From contig NZ_PQCF01000031.1 in the NCBI RefSeq assembly GCF_002964765.1, positions 313,549-377,548 on the forward strand: DNA of 64,000 nucleotides, given 5' to 3'. Shown in pieces: positions 44,659 to 52,975 of the stretch. Under the pieces are notes generated by a model, which was given only the letters and a program-made list of their open reading frames with translations, made no database searches and was not told the DNA's origin. How positions within the stretch are numbered: position 1 is the stretch's first letter; every line of letters starts with the position of its first letter. The position numbers and the translations under genes are program-made. The DNA is from Pseudoalteromonas sp. T1lg88 (lineage in GTDB: Bacteria; Pseudomonadota; Gammaproteobacteria; Enterobacterales; Alteromonadaceae).

Positions 44659-45284
44659 TGAAATTATATAGCTATTTTCGCTCTTCGGCGGCTTATCGGG
44701 TGCGTATCGCCCTGAATCTGAAAAACGTCGATCACGAATTAGTACCGGTTAACCTGCTTAAGTCTGAGCAAGAAGGCGAAGCATATCTCGGCAAAAACCC
44801 GCAAGGCTTATTGCCGGCGGTAGAGACGGGGCAAGGCGTGCTGGCGCAATCTCTGGCCATTCTTGAGTGGCTGGATGAAACCACAGAGCAGGCCCCTCTG
44901 CTCAGTGGCGATGCCTGGCAGCGCGCACAAATTCGCAACCTGGCCTATGCCATTGCCGTGGACATTCATCCGCTTAATAACCTACGCGTTTTGAAATACC
45001 TAAGTAATGAGCTGGGTGTGAGCGATGAGCAAAAAACAAAGTGGTATCAAGACTGGATCATCACCGGCTTCGACAAGGTTGAACAACTGCTTGGCGACAC
45101 ACAGTTTTGCTGTGGCGACCAGCCGAGCCTGGCCGATGTATGTTTAGTACCTCAGGTATTTAACGCCCTGCGCTTTAAGGTACCCATGGATAACTACCCG
45201 AAGATCATGGCAGTTTACCAGCATTGTAATACCCTTAAAGCATTCGCAGACGCAGCCCCAGAGCAGCAAATCGACGCACAATAA
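44658..45284 (+). CDS. maiA: Maleylacetoacetate isomerase
   Basis: A 208-residue zeta-class glutathione transferase-like enzyme that converts maleylacetoacetate to fumarylacetoacetate with glutathione as cofactor. The N-terminal motif YFRSSAAYRVRIALN contains the catalytic Ser pair. NPQGLLPAVE is the glutathione-binding cis-proline region, and QPSLADVCLVPQ lies in the C-terminal helical domain. It overlaps the hmgA stop by one base. Confidence 0.95.
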   Translation: MKLYSYFRSSAAYRVRIALNLKNVDHELVPVNLLKSEQEGEAYLGKNPQGLLPAVETGQGVLAQSLAILEWLDETTEQAPLLSGDAWQRAQIRNLAYAIAVDIHPLNNLRVLKYLSNELGVSDEQKTKWYQDWIITGFDKVEQLLGDTQFCCGDQPSLADVCLVPQVFNALRFKVPMDNYPKIMAVYQHCNTLKAFADAAPEQQIDAQ

Positions 45285-45323
45285 GGGCCTAAATGCGGCT
45301 TTTAATAGCAAAGTGATACTCAT

Positions 45324-45353
45324 ACTGTGCTTGCCGGCTTCGGCAAGCACAGT
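45324..45353 (+). terminator. Strong stem-loop after maiA
   Basis: ACTGTGCTTGCCG pairs over 13 bases with CGGCAAGCACAGT around GCTT, with no mismatch. There is no T-run after it, so it is a 3'-end stabiliser, an extragenic palindrome, or an atypical terminator. Confidence 0.5.
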
Positions 45354-45451
45354 GGGACTGTTGCCGCATCAAGCAAAGCATGGGCGCGAGCCCATCTATC
45401 CGCGCACGAGTCTAATGCCCGCTTTAAGCCAGGGCTTCATCTATAACTTAC

Positions 45452-47073
45452 CTAGGGCTTACTCGGTACCATCACTTTTAATGATGCCGGTTGCACCCTA
45501 ATTTCCAATGACTCTGCCTGACGGGTTTCACCGTCGATAACATAGTCTATGCCCTCAGCACAACTAACCGTTACCCGCCTGGCGTGAGTGTGGTGAGCAT
45601 GTCTGTCGAGCTGGGTCTGCGCCACACTGTTAAATGCCAGCTCAGCGATACTGAGCACATTCACATTGGAATTTTTAGTCGGCTCCAGCCAGTTTACATC
45701 GAGCAGGCCATCGTCATGCTCCGGTTGACCCTGCCCTTGCGCCAATAAAGTAAAGACAGGCGCCGCATTGGCAATGATCATGCTATTGGTGTGAATTTCC
45801 TGTGCCGGCATATCGTCCAGAGTAAGCGTGTAGTCTTTGGCCTTATGTTCGCTGAGCGCCTGCCAAAAGCCCTGCAAATAGGCAAACTGACCACTGTTGT
45901 TCTTAGCTTCACGGTGCGCCGACTCTATCATCTTGTGCTCAAAACCTATGCCCACCAAAAGCAGTACCAGCTCGTCATTACAAGTGGCTGTGTCCATGGC
46001 CTTTACATCGCCGCTGATCAATACGTCCAGCGCCTTTTGCACACCAAAGGCCTTGCTTTCAATGCCCATCAGCACATGGGCTAAGGCATTAGCCGTGCCT
46101 AAGGGAATAATCCCCAGCGCCACATCGGTATTAACCGTAACCGAAGCAACCTCGGCTATGGTGCCATCGCCGCCACAGGCGATGATCATATCCGGATGCT
46201 CAGCCATGGCCTCACGCGCTAAGTCCGTGCCATTTTTAGTTTCCGTAGTGGTTTTTATCGACATATCAAAATAGCTGTTGAGGCTGGACATGATATCGTG
46301 CTTTTTATCGGCCCACAGCTTGCGCCCGGATACCGGATTGGCAATAAGGCAAACGCGGTTGCGCACCACCAGCTCGCCGCGCTGGTGCATTTTCTTCAGC
46401 GCTTTACGCTGGAAGCGGTTTAAATTGGCGGTTTCCCGGGTTTCCTGAATGCGCTCTAACACCTCATCGACATCCGCATCAGGTTCCTTGGCCAGCAAGT
46501 AGGCGGCCATCACCAGCACAGAGCGGCCACGGCCTAAAGCACAGTGTACTACGACGTTACGTTTGCGCTTACGGTGATGGTGGATCCAGTTAATGGCCTG
46601 GCGCAACTGCGCCCTGTTTGGCGCGGCATGATCCAAAACCGGAATATTTAAATAACTGATATGCTCGCCCATTACCGTCCAGTCCAGGCCATCAAATTCA
46701 CAGGTGGCATCTAAAATGGCGGTGACGTTTTCATGTTTTAGGGTATCAACATCGGGCGGGAAAAGTCGGCAGGCGAGGAATAAACCGGGCTCGACTTCCT
46801 GATGGGCGGCACCTTATCATTGCGTCGCTGCCAGGCGTTATAAAGTTGCGCCCCCAGCAAAAAGGGGATAAAGGCCCAGCGGATATACCAGGGAATAGTG
46901 CCGTTTTGACGCTTACGGAAAACCTTCCCGGCGTTGGCAATATAAGCCAGAGACACCAAAAATAAGGACAACGCACTCCAATAAAAAAAGATTGCGATAT
47001 AGGGAAGCCTTATCATCCAAGCCGTGGTGCATAAGATCACGGCCAACACCAAGTATGCAATTGCTGCAAACAT
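45452..47073 (-). pseudogene. Fused membrane / dual-specificity phosphatase / diacylglycerol kinase-like protein, frameshifted
   Basis: ATG at 47071-47073 (AGGAG upstream) opens a segment with three membrane helices up to YNAWQRRNDKVPPI. One base is then missing near 46796-46803. In the shifted frame the protein continues EVEPGLFLACRLFPPDVDTL and onward through the phosphatase loop HCALGRGRS (C-x5-R) into a lipid kinase domain (ANPVSGRK, CGGDGTIAEVAS, GTANALAHVL). With the base restored it would be about 540 residues. Such a chain could dephosphorylate one substrate and phosphorylate a lipid, but the actual substrates are unknown. As written, only the C-terminal 406 residues would be made from a downstream start. 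It could be a true mutation or an assembly error. Confidence 0.78.
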
Positions 47074-47161
47074 CAACCACTCCTGGTAAGCGTTTATATT
47101 GTAAAAGTATCACGCTACCAAGTAGACGCAAGCCCGTCATCAATAATTAGCTGATAAAACA

Positions 47162-48823
47162 CTAATTCCGTGGCGCAAATTCGATAATAAGCCCTTCGAT
47201 GGCACAGGCGTTGGCACGAATATCGGTATTCAGCATACGGGTTTGCTGATCGCTGCGCAGGGTAAAATCCCAATACTGACCGCGAGTATATTGCGTGGCC
47301 AAGGCCATCTTGCTGTTTGATAAACACATGGCCTGAGTCAGGCTGCGCAACTTGCCATCATAGAGGATATCGCCAAAGCGCATTTGTGGCAGTGCCTGAG
47401 CGTCTGGGCCCTTGACCTCTATGGCCTTTGTATCGGTGGCTAAGCGCCATTGCTGCTGCTCTAACGTCAAACGCACGCCACTCGGATAATAGCTGTAACG
47501 AAAGCTGCGTGTGTCCAGGGGCTGGATCTTAACAACCCCCGCCTCACCAAGCACGGTTCCTATATAGTCCTGACCGGATGTAATAACCACCAAGGCGCTG
47601 CCGGCATCTATGCCGTAGCCGGCCAGTTGCTCGGCCCCATATAACAGGCTGTGCAAGCGTAGGCTGCGGTTGTCATCGCTAAATTGCGTATCCAGCACCC
47701 CGTAGTTAAAGGTTCCCAGGCCCCCTTCGGGCTCATAGCTGATGGCTGCATAGCCAGAAGGCAAACTGGTTGGCTTGGTCGCAAGTTCTACCTTGTTTTC
47801 AAGGGCAGCAAAGGCATCGCCGCCGGTGATCACGGCCACGGCACCCTTGGCGTTACTACCGCCACTTTGTATTGCACTGCCAGTGCCATTGGCAAGAATA
47901 ACCGGGCGGGTGCGCAAGGCTTCAGTCCAAGGATATTCCTTGCCCTGCTCGTCATACAGCACCGCGCTGGCAAGCGTTTGATCGCCGTCATTAAAAAATA
48001 CCGCACTTGCTGCCTCTATCTGGGCTGTCAGGGCCTCGACTCCTTGGCTGCACAGTGCCTGCTCCTCGGCGATACGCTCAGGGTACACCCGCGCTCTGTC
48101 AAAGATCAGTGCTTGTTGGCGAAATTCGTTGAGCTTATCGCAGCGCCCCTGGCTAAGCGCCTTGGCCAGCGCAGGTGTTAAAGGCAACCATTGACCGTCT
48201 ATGCTCTTTGATGCCAGTAATTGCTGGTAGTAATCAGCACTGGCATAGGGGTCGCGACTGGCGCTAGTTAGCATCAGCACCTGAGGTGGCTGCGCCTGTT
48301 GCCCCGCAGCAACGCTAATTGAGCTTTGCATAAAGGCAAGTATGTCCCCAGTAGCCTCATGGCTATTTATGTAGGTATCGAGGCGCACTTTCTGAGAAGG
48401 CTCAGCCAACTCCAGGGTATCGAGTACATAATAATAAAGGGGACGAGCCAAAAGCTGAGCCTGAGGGGCTTGTTGATACCAAAGCGTTAGTAATTGCTCC
48501 TGCGTCATCGCTTGCTCGCTAACAAGTGCTTTAAGCGCTTTTATCTGGCTCTCTTTTTGTGTCTGATACTGAGACGGCCAGTGTCTGTCTAGGCGAGCCA
48601 GGGCGTTTTCATCGACTTTAAACAGAGAACTGGCTTTACCGCCTTTTAAGGACTGTTGACAATGCTCGGGCGTCATAGATGAGCATACCTGTAGACCGCC
48701 GCCGACCAAGACCTGAGTTTGCGCCCATGCCTGGCCAGACATAAAGGACATAATCAAAGCACTGGCGCTCAGTAACAAGGCTCGGGGAGTCAGGCTGCAA
48801 AGGTGAAAGAAGGGATAGCTCAT
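47162..48823 (-). CDS. Secreted cyanophycinase-like (peptidase S51 type) protein
   Basis: A 553-residue exported protein with a signal peptide ending near GQAWA. The middle has AVFFNDGDQTLASAVL, similar to the FFTGGDQ block of cyanophycinases, then ILANGTGSAIQSGGSNAKGAVAVITGG where the nucleophile elbow would be expected. The usual GTSAG motif is not clear, so activity is uncertain. The C-terminal part (ALVVITSGQDYIGTVLGEAGVV) may be an added domain. Assignment to S51 is from these motifs only. It is a single gene after the arginase-type gene, separated by a terminator. Confidence 0.5.
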   Translation of the reverse strand: MSYPFFHLCSLTPRALLLSASALIMSFMSGQAWAQTQVLVGGGLQVCSSMTPEHCQQSLKGGKASSLFKVDENALARLDRHWPSQYQTQKESQIKALKALVSEQAMTQEQLLTLWYQQAPQAQLLARPLYYYVLDTLELAEPSQKVRLDTYINSHEATGDILAFMQSSISVAAGQQAQPPQVLMLTSASRDPYASADYYQQLLASKSIDGQWLPLTPALAKALSQGRCDKLNEFRQQALIFDRARVYPERIAEEQALCSQGVEALTAQIEAASAVFFNDGDQTLASAVLYDEQGKEYPWTEALRTRPVILANGTGSAIQSGGSNAKGAVAVITGGDAFAALENKVELATKPTSLPSGYAAISYEPEGGLGTFNYGVLDTQFSDDNRSLRLHSLLYGAEQLAGYGIDAGSALVVITSGQDYIGTVLGEAGVVKIQPLDTRSFRYSYYPSGVRLTLEQQQWRLATDTKAIEVKGPDAQALPQMRFGDILYDGKLRSLTQAMCLSNSKMALATQYTRGQYWDFTLRSDQQTRMLNTDIRANACAIEGLIIEFAPRN

Positions 48824-48880
48824 AGAAACACTCGCAAAATTTTATGCTGACACTTGTTTATATTGCCACAAAGCGGCCAC

Positions 48881-48907
48881 AAAAAAGAGCGCTAATGCGC
48901 TCTTTTT
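48881..48907. terminator. Bidirectional terminator after the ureohydrolase gene
   Basis: AAAAAGAGCGC and GCGCTCTTTTT form a perfect stem with loop TAAT, with T-runs on both strands. It separates the ureohydrolase gene from the S51-like gene. Confidence 0.88.
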
Positions 48908-48934
48908 ATTGCTGATTTCTCTGGAAAATCAAGC

Positions 48935-50044
48935 TTATTTATTCATTTGCTCAAGCAAGAATGCCGAGATTTTTGCACCTTCACGCAACGTCGTTTCCGA
49001 GCTCGACTTACCCTCTAACGAGCTGTCGGTGAAAGGAGCAATCTCCATCATATCGGCGCCGGTAATAGGGAACTCGGCGGCCAGTGCGCCAAGAATATCC
49101 AATGCCTGTTGTGGATTAAGACCGTCTTTTTCCGGTGTGCCGGTGGCCGAGGCAAATTCCGAGTCCAGGGCATCAATATCAAAGCTGACATAAAGCTCAT
49201 CAACGCCATCAGCACGTAGCTGAGCCAATACTTCAGCTACTACCGCATCGGTGCCGCGCTCATTGATTTCGTGAGCCCAGTGTTGCTTCACGCCAAAGGT
49301 GCCTTCCCAATGGGATTTAGGCTTGCCACTTGAACGGATCCCGAATTGGATCAAATGCGCCGGGCTTGGTAAGTACTCAAGGATATGGGTGCACCAAGAG
49401 CCGAAGCACAAATCGATACCCAATCGCTCTACCAAAAGATCTGTGTGGGCATCAAAGTGAATGATGGCTACCTTCTTGCCCTGCTCGCGCTTGGCTTTTA
49501 GGTACGCCTTGGTCAAAGGATAGCTGATTGAGTGGTCGCCACCGATACCGAAGATCCCCTTTTCTGGGAAGTTAGCATAAAAGTCGGTGCACACGTCCTC
49601 GGTGATGGATAATGGGCTTACATGGTACTCACTGTCGGTATCCGCATAGAGGGCCTTTTGACAGTTGCTGATGGTGCCTTCGTTCAAATACTTGTCGTGC
49701 AACAGATGCGGAATGACACGCACATCGCCCAAATCAAAGGCTTTCGCCTGAGGCTGTTGTTCAATCAGGGTGTTGCGTAAAAATAGCGGACCCCAGTTGG
49801 CGCCGCGCAAAATACCGCCGCCACAGTCTGAGCTGATCCCCAGCATTACCGCCTTGTGCTCGGTCGTTTGCAGACCATCGAGAGACGCTTGCCACAGAGC
49901 TTCAATATTGTCGGTTTGGCCATAAAGCTTCTGTTGCAATGCCGCCTTGCGCTCCTGCGCCGTGTTTACCGTAAATACACCATTACCCGGTGGACACAAG
50001 CACTGTGCTACCTTAGTTCGAAAGTCTTGCCACTTAGCGGTCAT
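48935..50044 (-). CDS. Arginase/agmatinase/formimidoylglutamase family ureohydrolase
   Basis: A 369-residue manganese hydrolase. The metal-binding motifs are GIGGDHSIS, IHFDAHTDL and VSFDIDALDSEFA, and ITGADMMEIAP closes the domain. It has about 60 extra N-terminal residues compared with standard agmatinase (about 305 aa). It could act on formimidoylglutamate (HutG), agmatine or arginine; no hut or arginine genes lie nearby to decide. GAGGAGATAGC precedes the ATG. It is a single gene with its own terminator. Confidence 0.85.
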   Translation of the reverse strand: MTAKWQDFRTKVAQCLCPPGNGVFTVNTAQERKAALQQKLYGQTDNIEALWQASLDGLQTTEHKAVMLGISSDCGGGILRGANWGPLFLRNTLIEQQPQAKAFDLGDVRVIPHLLHDKYLNEGTISNCQKALYADTDSEYHVSPLSITEDVCTDFYANFPEKGIFGIGGDHSISYPLTKAYLKAKREQGKKVAIIHFDAHTDLLVERLGIDLCFGSWCTHILEYLPSPAHLIQFGIRSSGKPKSHWEGTFGVKQHWAHEINERGTDAVVAEVLAQLRADGVDELYVSFDIDALDSEFASATGTPEKDGLNPQQALDILGALAAEFPITGADMMEIAPFTDSSLEGKSSSETTLREGAKISAFLLEQMNK

Positions 50045-50332
50045 GCTATCTCCTCAATATTTATGCAGTTTTTCGATTTACCGCCGGTGTCGATGAAAAT
50101 GACTCCAGAGCGCCTCAAGGATTTTCCTTAGCCCGCTCAGAAAAATAAAAACCAACATATAAGACATTGATTTTTATTTATTTATCAATTTCACATCGGC
50201 GTTAAATCGGCACCAATACAGGATCAATATACAAGCCGAGCGCAGAAGTCAAACACAAGCGAACAGGCGTAACTGGGGAAGGTGACTGGCTATGCATAAA
50301 TGCTGCATAAGCCAGCCGATAAGCGAATTCGT

Positions 50333-51112
50333 CTACTCGTAACTACGGGGGCGCTTGGTTTTAATGGTGGCGATGTAACCGTGCCAACTGGCATAACTCA
50401 GCCAGGGCATAATCACGATAAAGCCGGCGGCACCGGTCAGAAAGCCAAGTAAAATCAAACAGACAATACAGATGCACCAAACCACCATGGCGGCAATATT
50501 ATTGCGTACTGCATGCATGGAACTGACCACGGCGGTCATCAAATCCACCCGGCGCTCCATCATGATCTGTGGGGTAAAGGCGGAAATGGCAAACACAGTT
50601 ACCAGCAAGACCCCACCTATAATACTGCCCAAGGTTAAAAACGCGCTCAACTCTTCAAAGCTGGGGTTCACTGTATTTGGATACAGGGCGTGCGCCAATG
50701 CCGCCAAGCGCATCCAGATTATCATGATCACCATCAGCAGCACCGCAAAGCCCCACTCTCCGGCTGGGTTACGAAACATGGACTTAAGGCTGTGCCATAA
50801 GGTGGGGGTATGACCCTTTTCCAGCTCCCAGGCAACATCATAAAGACCGGCGGCAAAGGCCGGGCCCACAAGGGCAAAGGCCACGGTTGCCGGCAAGATC
50901 ACCAAATGAGTTTGACTGGAATAAATAAAGAATAAAATGGTGGCGGGGATCAGGGTAAAAACCAGACCATAAATCAGGCTTAAAATCGGCGCCCGCGCCA
51001 TATCGTTAAAGGCCAGGGCTAACCAATGCAGTGGCGCCAAGGGGCTAATTCGATTACATTCAAAACAACGAGCGAACTCGCCATGACTGGTGGCATTTGA
51101 CGATACGGCCAT
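50333..51112 (-). CDS. DUF2189 family integral membrane protein
   Basis: A 259-residue protein with about six membrane helices and the DUF2189 pattern: RCFECNRISPLAPLHWLALAFNDM, then GLVFTLIPATILFFI and GPAFAAGLYDVAWELEKG, with FISAFTPQ-like FAISAFTPQIMMERRVDLM in the middle. The function of the family is unknown. In the noncoding stretch just after its stop, CTGGCT and AGCCAG arms (about 50287-50320) form a stem-loop without T-run. Nothing else was recognised in 50045-50332. Confidence 0.78.
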   Translation of the reverse strand: MAVSSNATSHGEFARCFECNRISPLAPLHWLALAFNDMARAPILSLIYGLVFTLIPATILFFIYSSQTHLVILPATVAFALVGPAFAAGLYDVAWELEKGHTPTLWHSLKSMFRNPAGEWGFAVLLMVIMIIWMRLAALAHALYPNTVNPSFEELSAFLTLGSIIGGVLLVTVFAISAFTPQIMMERRVDLMTAVVSSMHAVRNNIAAMVVWCICIVCLILLGFLTGAAGFIVIMPWLSYASWHGYIATIKTKRPRSYE

Positions 51113-51129
51113 ACGCTAACTCCTCTGAT

Positions 51130-51202
51130 GATGTTATTTAACATCTAGTTGAGATTTACGGCGCTGGCAAGCGGGCACAGGAGCAAATTCGGACATATGT
51201 CC
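51130..51202. promoter_or_regulatory. Two palindromes in the udp promoter region
   Basis: GATGTTATTTAACATC (51130-51145) is a perfect inverted repeat with two central T. GGACATATGTCC (51191-51202) is a perfect 12-bp palindrome. They lie between the divergent DUF2189 gene and udp and may be operators. Neither fits the CytR or CRP site well enough to name. Confidence 0.45.
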
Positions 51203-51276
51203 TTATAAAAAACGCCCCGGCGCGCCAGCATAGGCTTACTTGCTCGCTTAACACGCATAGGGATCAGAGAGTTAAT

Positions 51277-52035
51277 ATGAAAACAATGTTTCACCTTGGC
51301 ATTTCAAAAGATCAATTAAACGGCGCCACCCTGGCTATTATTCCCGGCGCTCCTGAGCGGGCCGCAGTAATAGCGCAGCAACTGGATAATCATCAATGTC
51401 TGGCGCAGCATCGCGAATTCCATGTTTATCTTGGCGAATTAAACGGCCGCAGTGTGGTGGTCTGCTCCACAGGTATCGGCGGCCCGTCAACTTCCATTGC
51501 CGTTGAAGAGCTGGCGCAACTGGGGGTCGATACCTTTTTACGCGTCGGCACCACGGGCGCCATTCAGCCCCATATTAAGGTGGGCGAGTTGCTTATTACC
51601 CATGCCTCGGTACGCCTCGACGGTGCCTCGCACCATTTTGCTCCGGCCAGCTACCCCGCGGTTGCCGACTTTAGAGCCACCGCCGCCTTAGTCGCTGCCT
51701 GCGAGCAAAGCAAGGAAGCACACCATATCGGCATTACCGCCTCAAGCGATACCTTCTACCCGGGTCAGGAGCGCTACGACACCCACAGCGGCTATGTGCC
51801 TCAGCACCTGCAAGGCAGCATGGCACAGTGGCAAGCCCTTAAAGTAATGAACTATGAAATGGAATCGGCCACCCTGCTGACCATGTGCAGCGCCTTAGGG
51901 CTGCGCGCCGGTTGTATCGCCGGGGTGCTGGTGAATCGTTGCGATCAGGAGATCCCGGCAGTGGATATTGCCGCCATAGAGCAGCGCGCCATCACTCAGG
52001 TACTGGCAGCGGCGGCGCTACTATTGGCACAGTGA
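51277..52035 (+). CDS. udp: Uridine phosphorylase
   Basis: A 252-residue enzyme that splits uridine with phosphate into uracil and ribose 1-phosphate. It starts [25 protein letters not shown], has the family motif [16 protein letters not shown] and carries [14 protein letters not shown], which contains the ribose-binding Glu-Met-Glu. Length equals E. coli Udp (253 aa). It is convergent with cdd, and their coding ends overlap by 40 bases. Confidence 0.95.
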   Translation: MKTMFHLGISKDQLNGATLAIIPGAPERAAVIAQQLDNHQCLAQHREFHVYLGELNGRSVVVCSTGIGGPSTSIAVEELAQLGVDTFLRVGTTGAIQPHIKVGELLITHASVRLDGASHHFAPASYPAVADFRATAALVAACEQSKEAHHIGITASSDTFYPGQERYDTHSGYVPQHLQGSMAQWQALKVMNYEMESATLLTMCSALGLRAGCIAGVLVNRCDQEIPAVDIAAIEQRAITQVLAAAALLLAQ

Positions 52036-52883
52036 TACTGAAACCTGGCCTGCGGCGCTAAGCGTCGCACCATAGCCTCGGTGGTGTCCCGATGTGATTT
52101 AAGGCTGTCTCGCTCACAGAGGGACACACTGTCGATGGCGTTAAAATCAATGCCCTGCCCCAAGAGCGCCACCTGACTAAAGGCCGCCAGCAAGGGATGG
52201 AAGCTGGGATTAAAGGCGGCATTTTCAATATAACGGCCATAAAAATGCTGCTCGCCCATGCTTAACATCAGCGCCGCCTGGCCACCACTGTAGGGCGCAT
52301 AACTGAGCTGCAGATGCCGATGCAATTGCTGCTGCAGTGGCTCGACATCATCACATTTACCAAGACCGCAACAATTGCCTTTTTGCTCAGCCAAGATACG
52401 TTCACTCACTCCTAGATCGTTTGGCCCAAACGCCAGAGGTAATAACTCGCTCAGCGTCGCCTCAACCTCACCAATACTGATTGCAAGTCCAGTATCGGCA
52501 CAAAACTCCTTGATAAACTGGCGACAATAGCCACAAGGCGTGGCACTGACATACAAGTGCAGAAGCTCACAGGCGTCATTGAGCCAGGCATTATGCAGCG
52601 CGGTTTGCTCCGCATGCACGGCGCTCTCTAGCCCGCAATGGGGCAACTCAACATTGACTCCGGCGGCGTAGAACTCTTCACCATGACGATTGCGGGCATG
52701 CACCAAAGCCGCCACCTGAAACTGGGAAATGGGCGCGACTGCCCAGGGCTGTATCTGGGTTAACAGCCACTGTGCGGTGTCTTTGTGATTATTTCCCAGC
52801 AACTGGCTGAGATTTTCAAATTGCTGTGCGCTAATAATGCCGCGCTGTTGCTTGATACTTTCAAGCATGGGGGTTGGACACAC
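51996..52883 (-). CDS. cdd: Cytidine deaminase
   Basis: A 295-residue enzyme converting cytidine to uridine. The zinc and catalytic motif HAEQTAL (His-Ala-Glu) and [12 protein letters not shown] (two Cys) are in the N-terminal domain. The second degenerate domain ([25 protein letters not shown]) is as in the E. coli dimeric enzyme (294 aa). The GTG at 52881-52883 is chosen because AAGGA lies 6 bases upstream; ATG at 52868 is an alternative. It feeds uridine to the convergent uridine phosphorylase. A stem-loop lies at about 52929-52961 upstream. Confidence 0.95.
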   Translation of the reverse strand: MCPTPMLESIKQQRGIISAQQFENLSQLLGNNHKDTAQWLLTQIQPWAVAPISQFQVAALVHARNRHGEEFYAAGVNVELPHCGLESAVHAEQTALHNAWLNDACELLHLYVSATPCGYCRQFIKEFCADTGLAISIGEVEATLSELLPLAFGPNDLGVSERILAEQKGNCCGLGKCDDVEPLQQQLHRHLQLSYAPYSGGQAALMLSMGEQHFYGRYIENAAFNPSFHPLLAAFSQVALLGQGIDFNAIDSVSLCERDSLKSHRDTTEAMVRRLAPQARFQYHCANSSAAAAST

Positions 52884-52975
52884 AAGCTGTCCTTTTGTTT
52901 AGCAGTTTATGGCGATAGTAACCTAGTGGCGCTAACGCGGCAACCTGGCCCGCATTAGCGCTACTTTACACTAAC

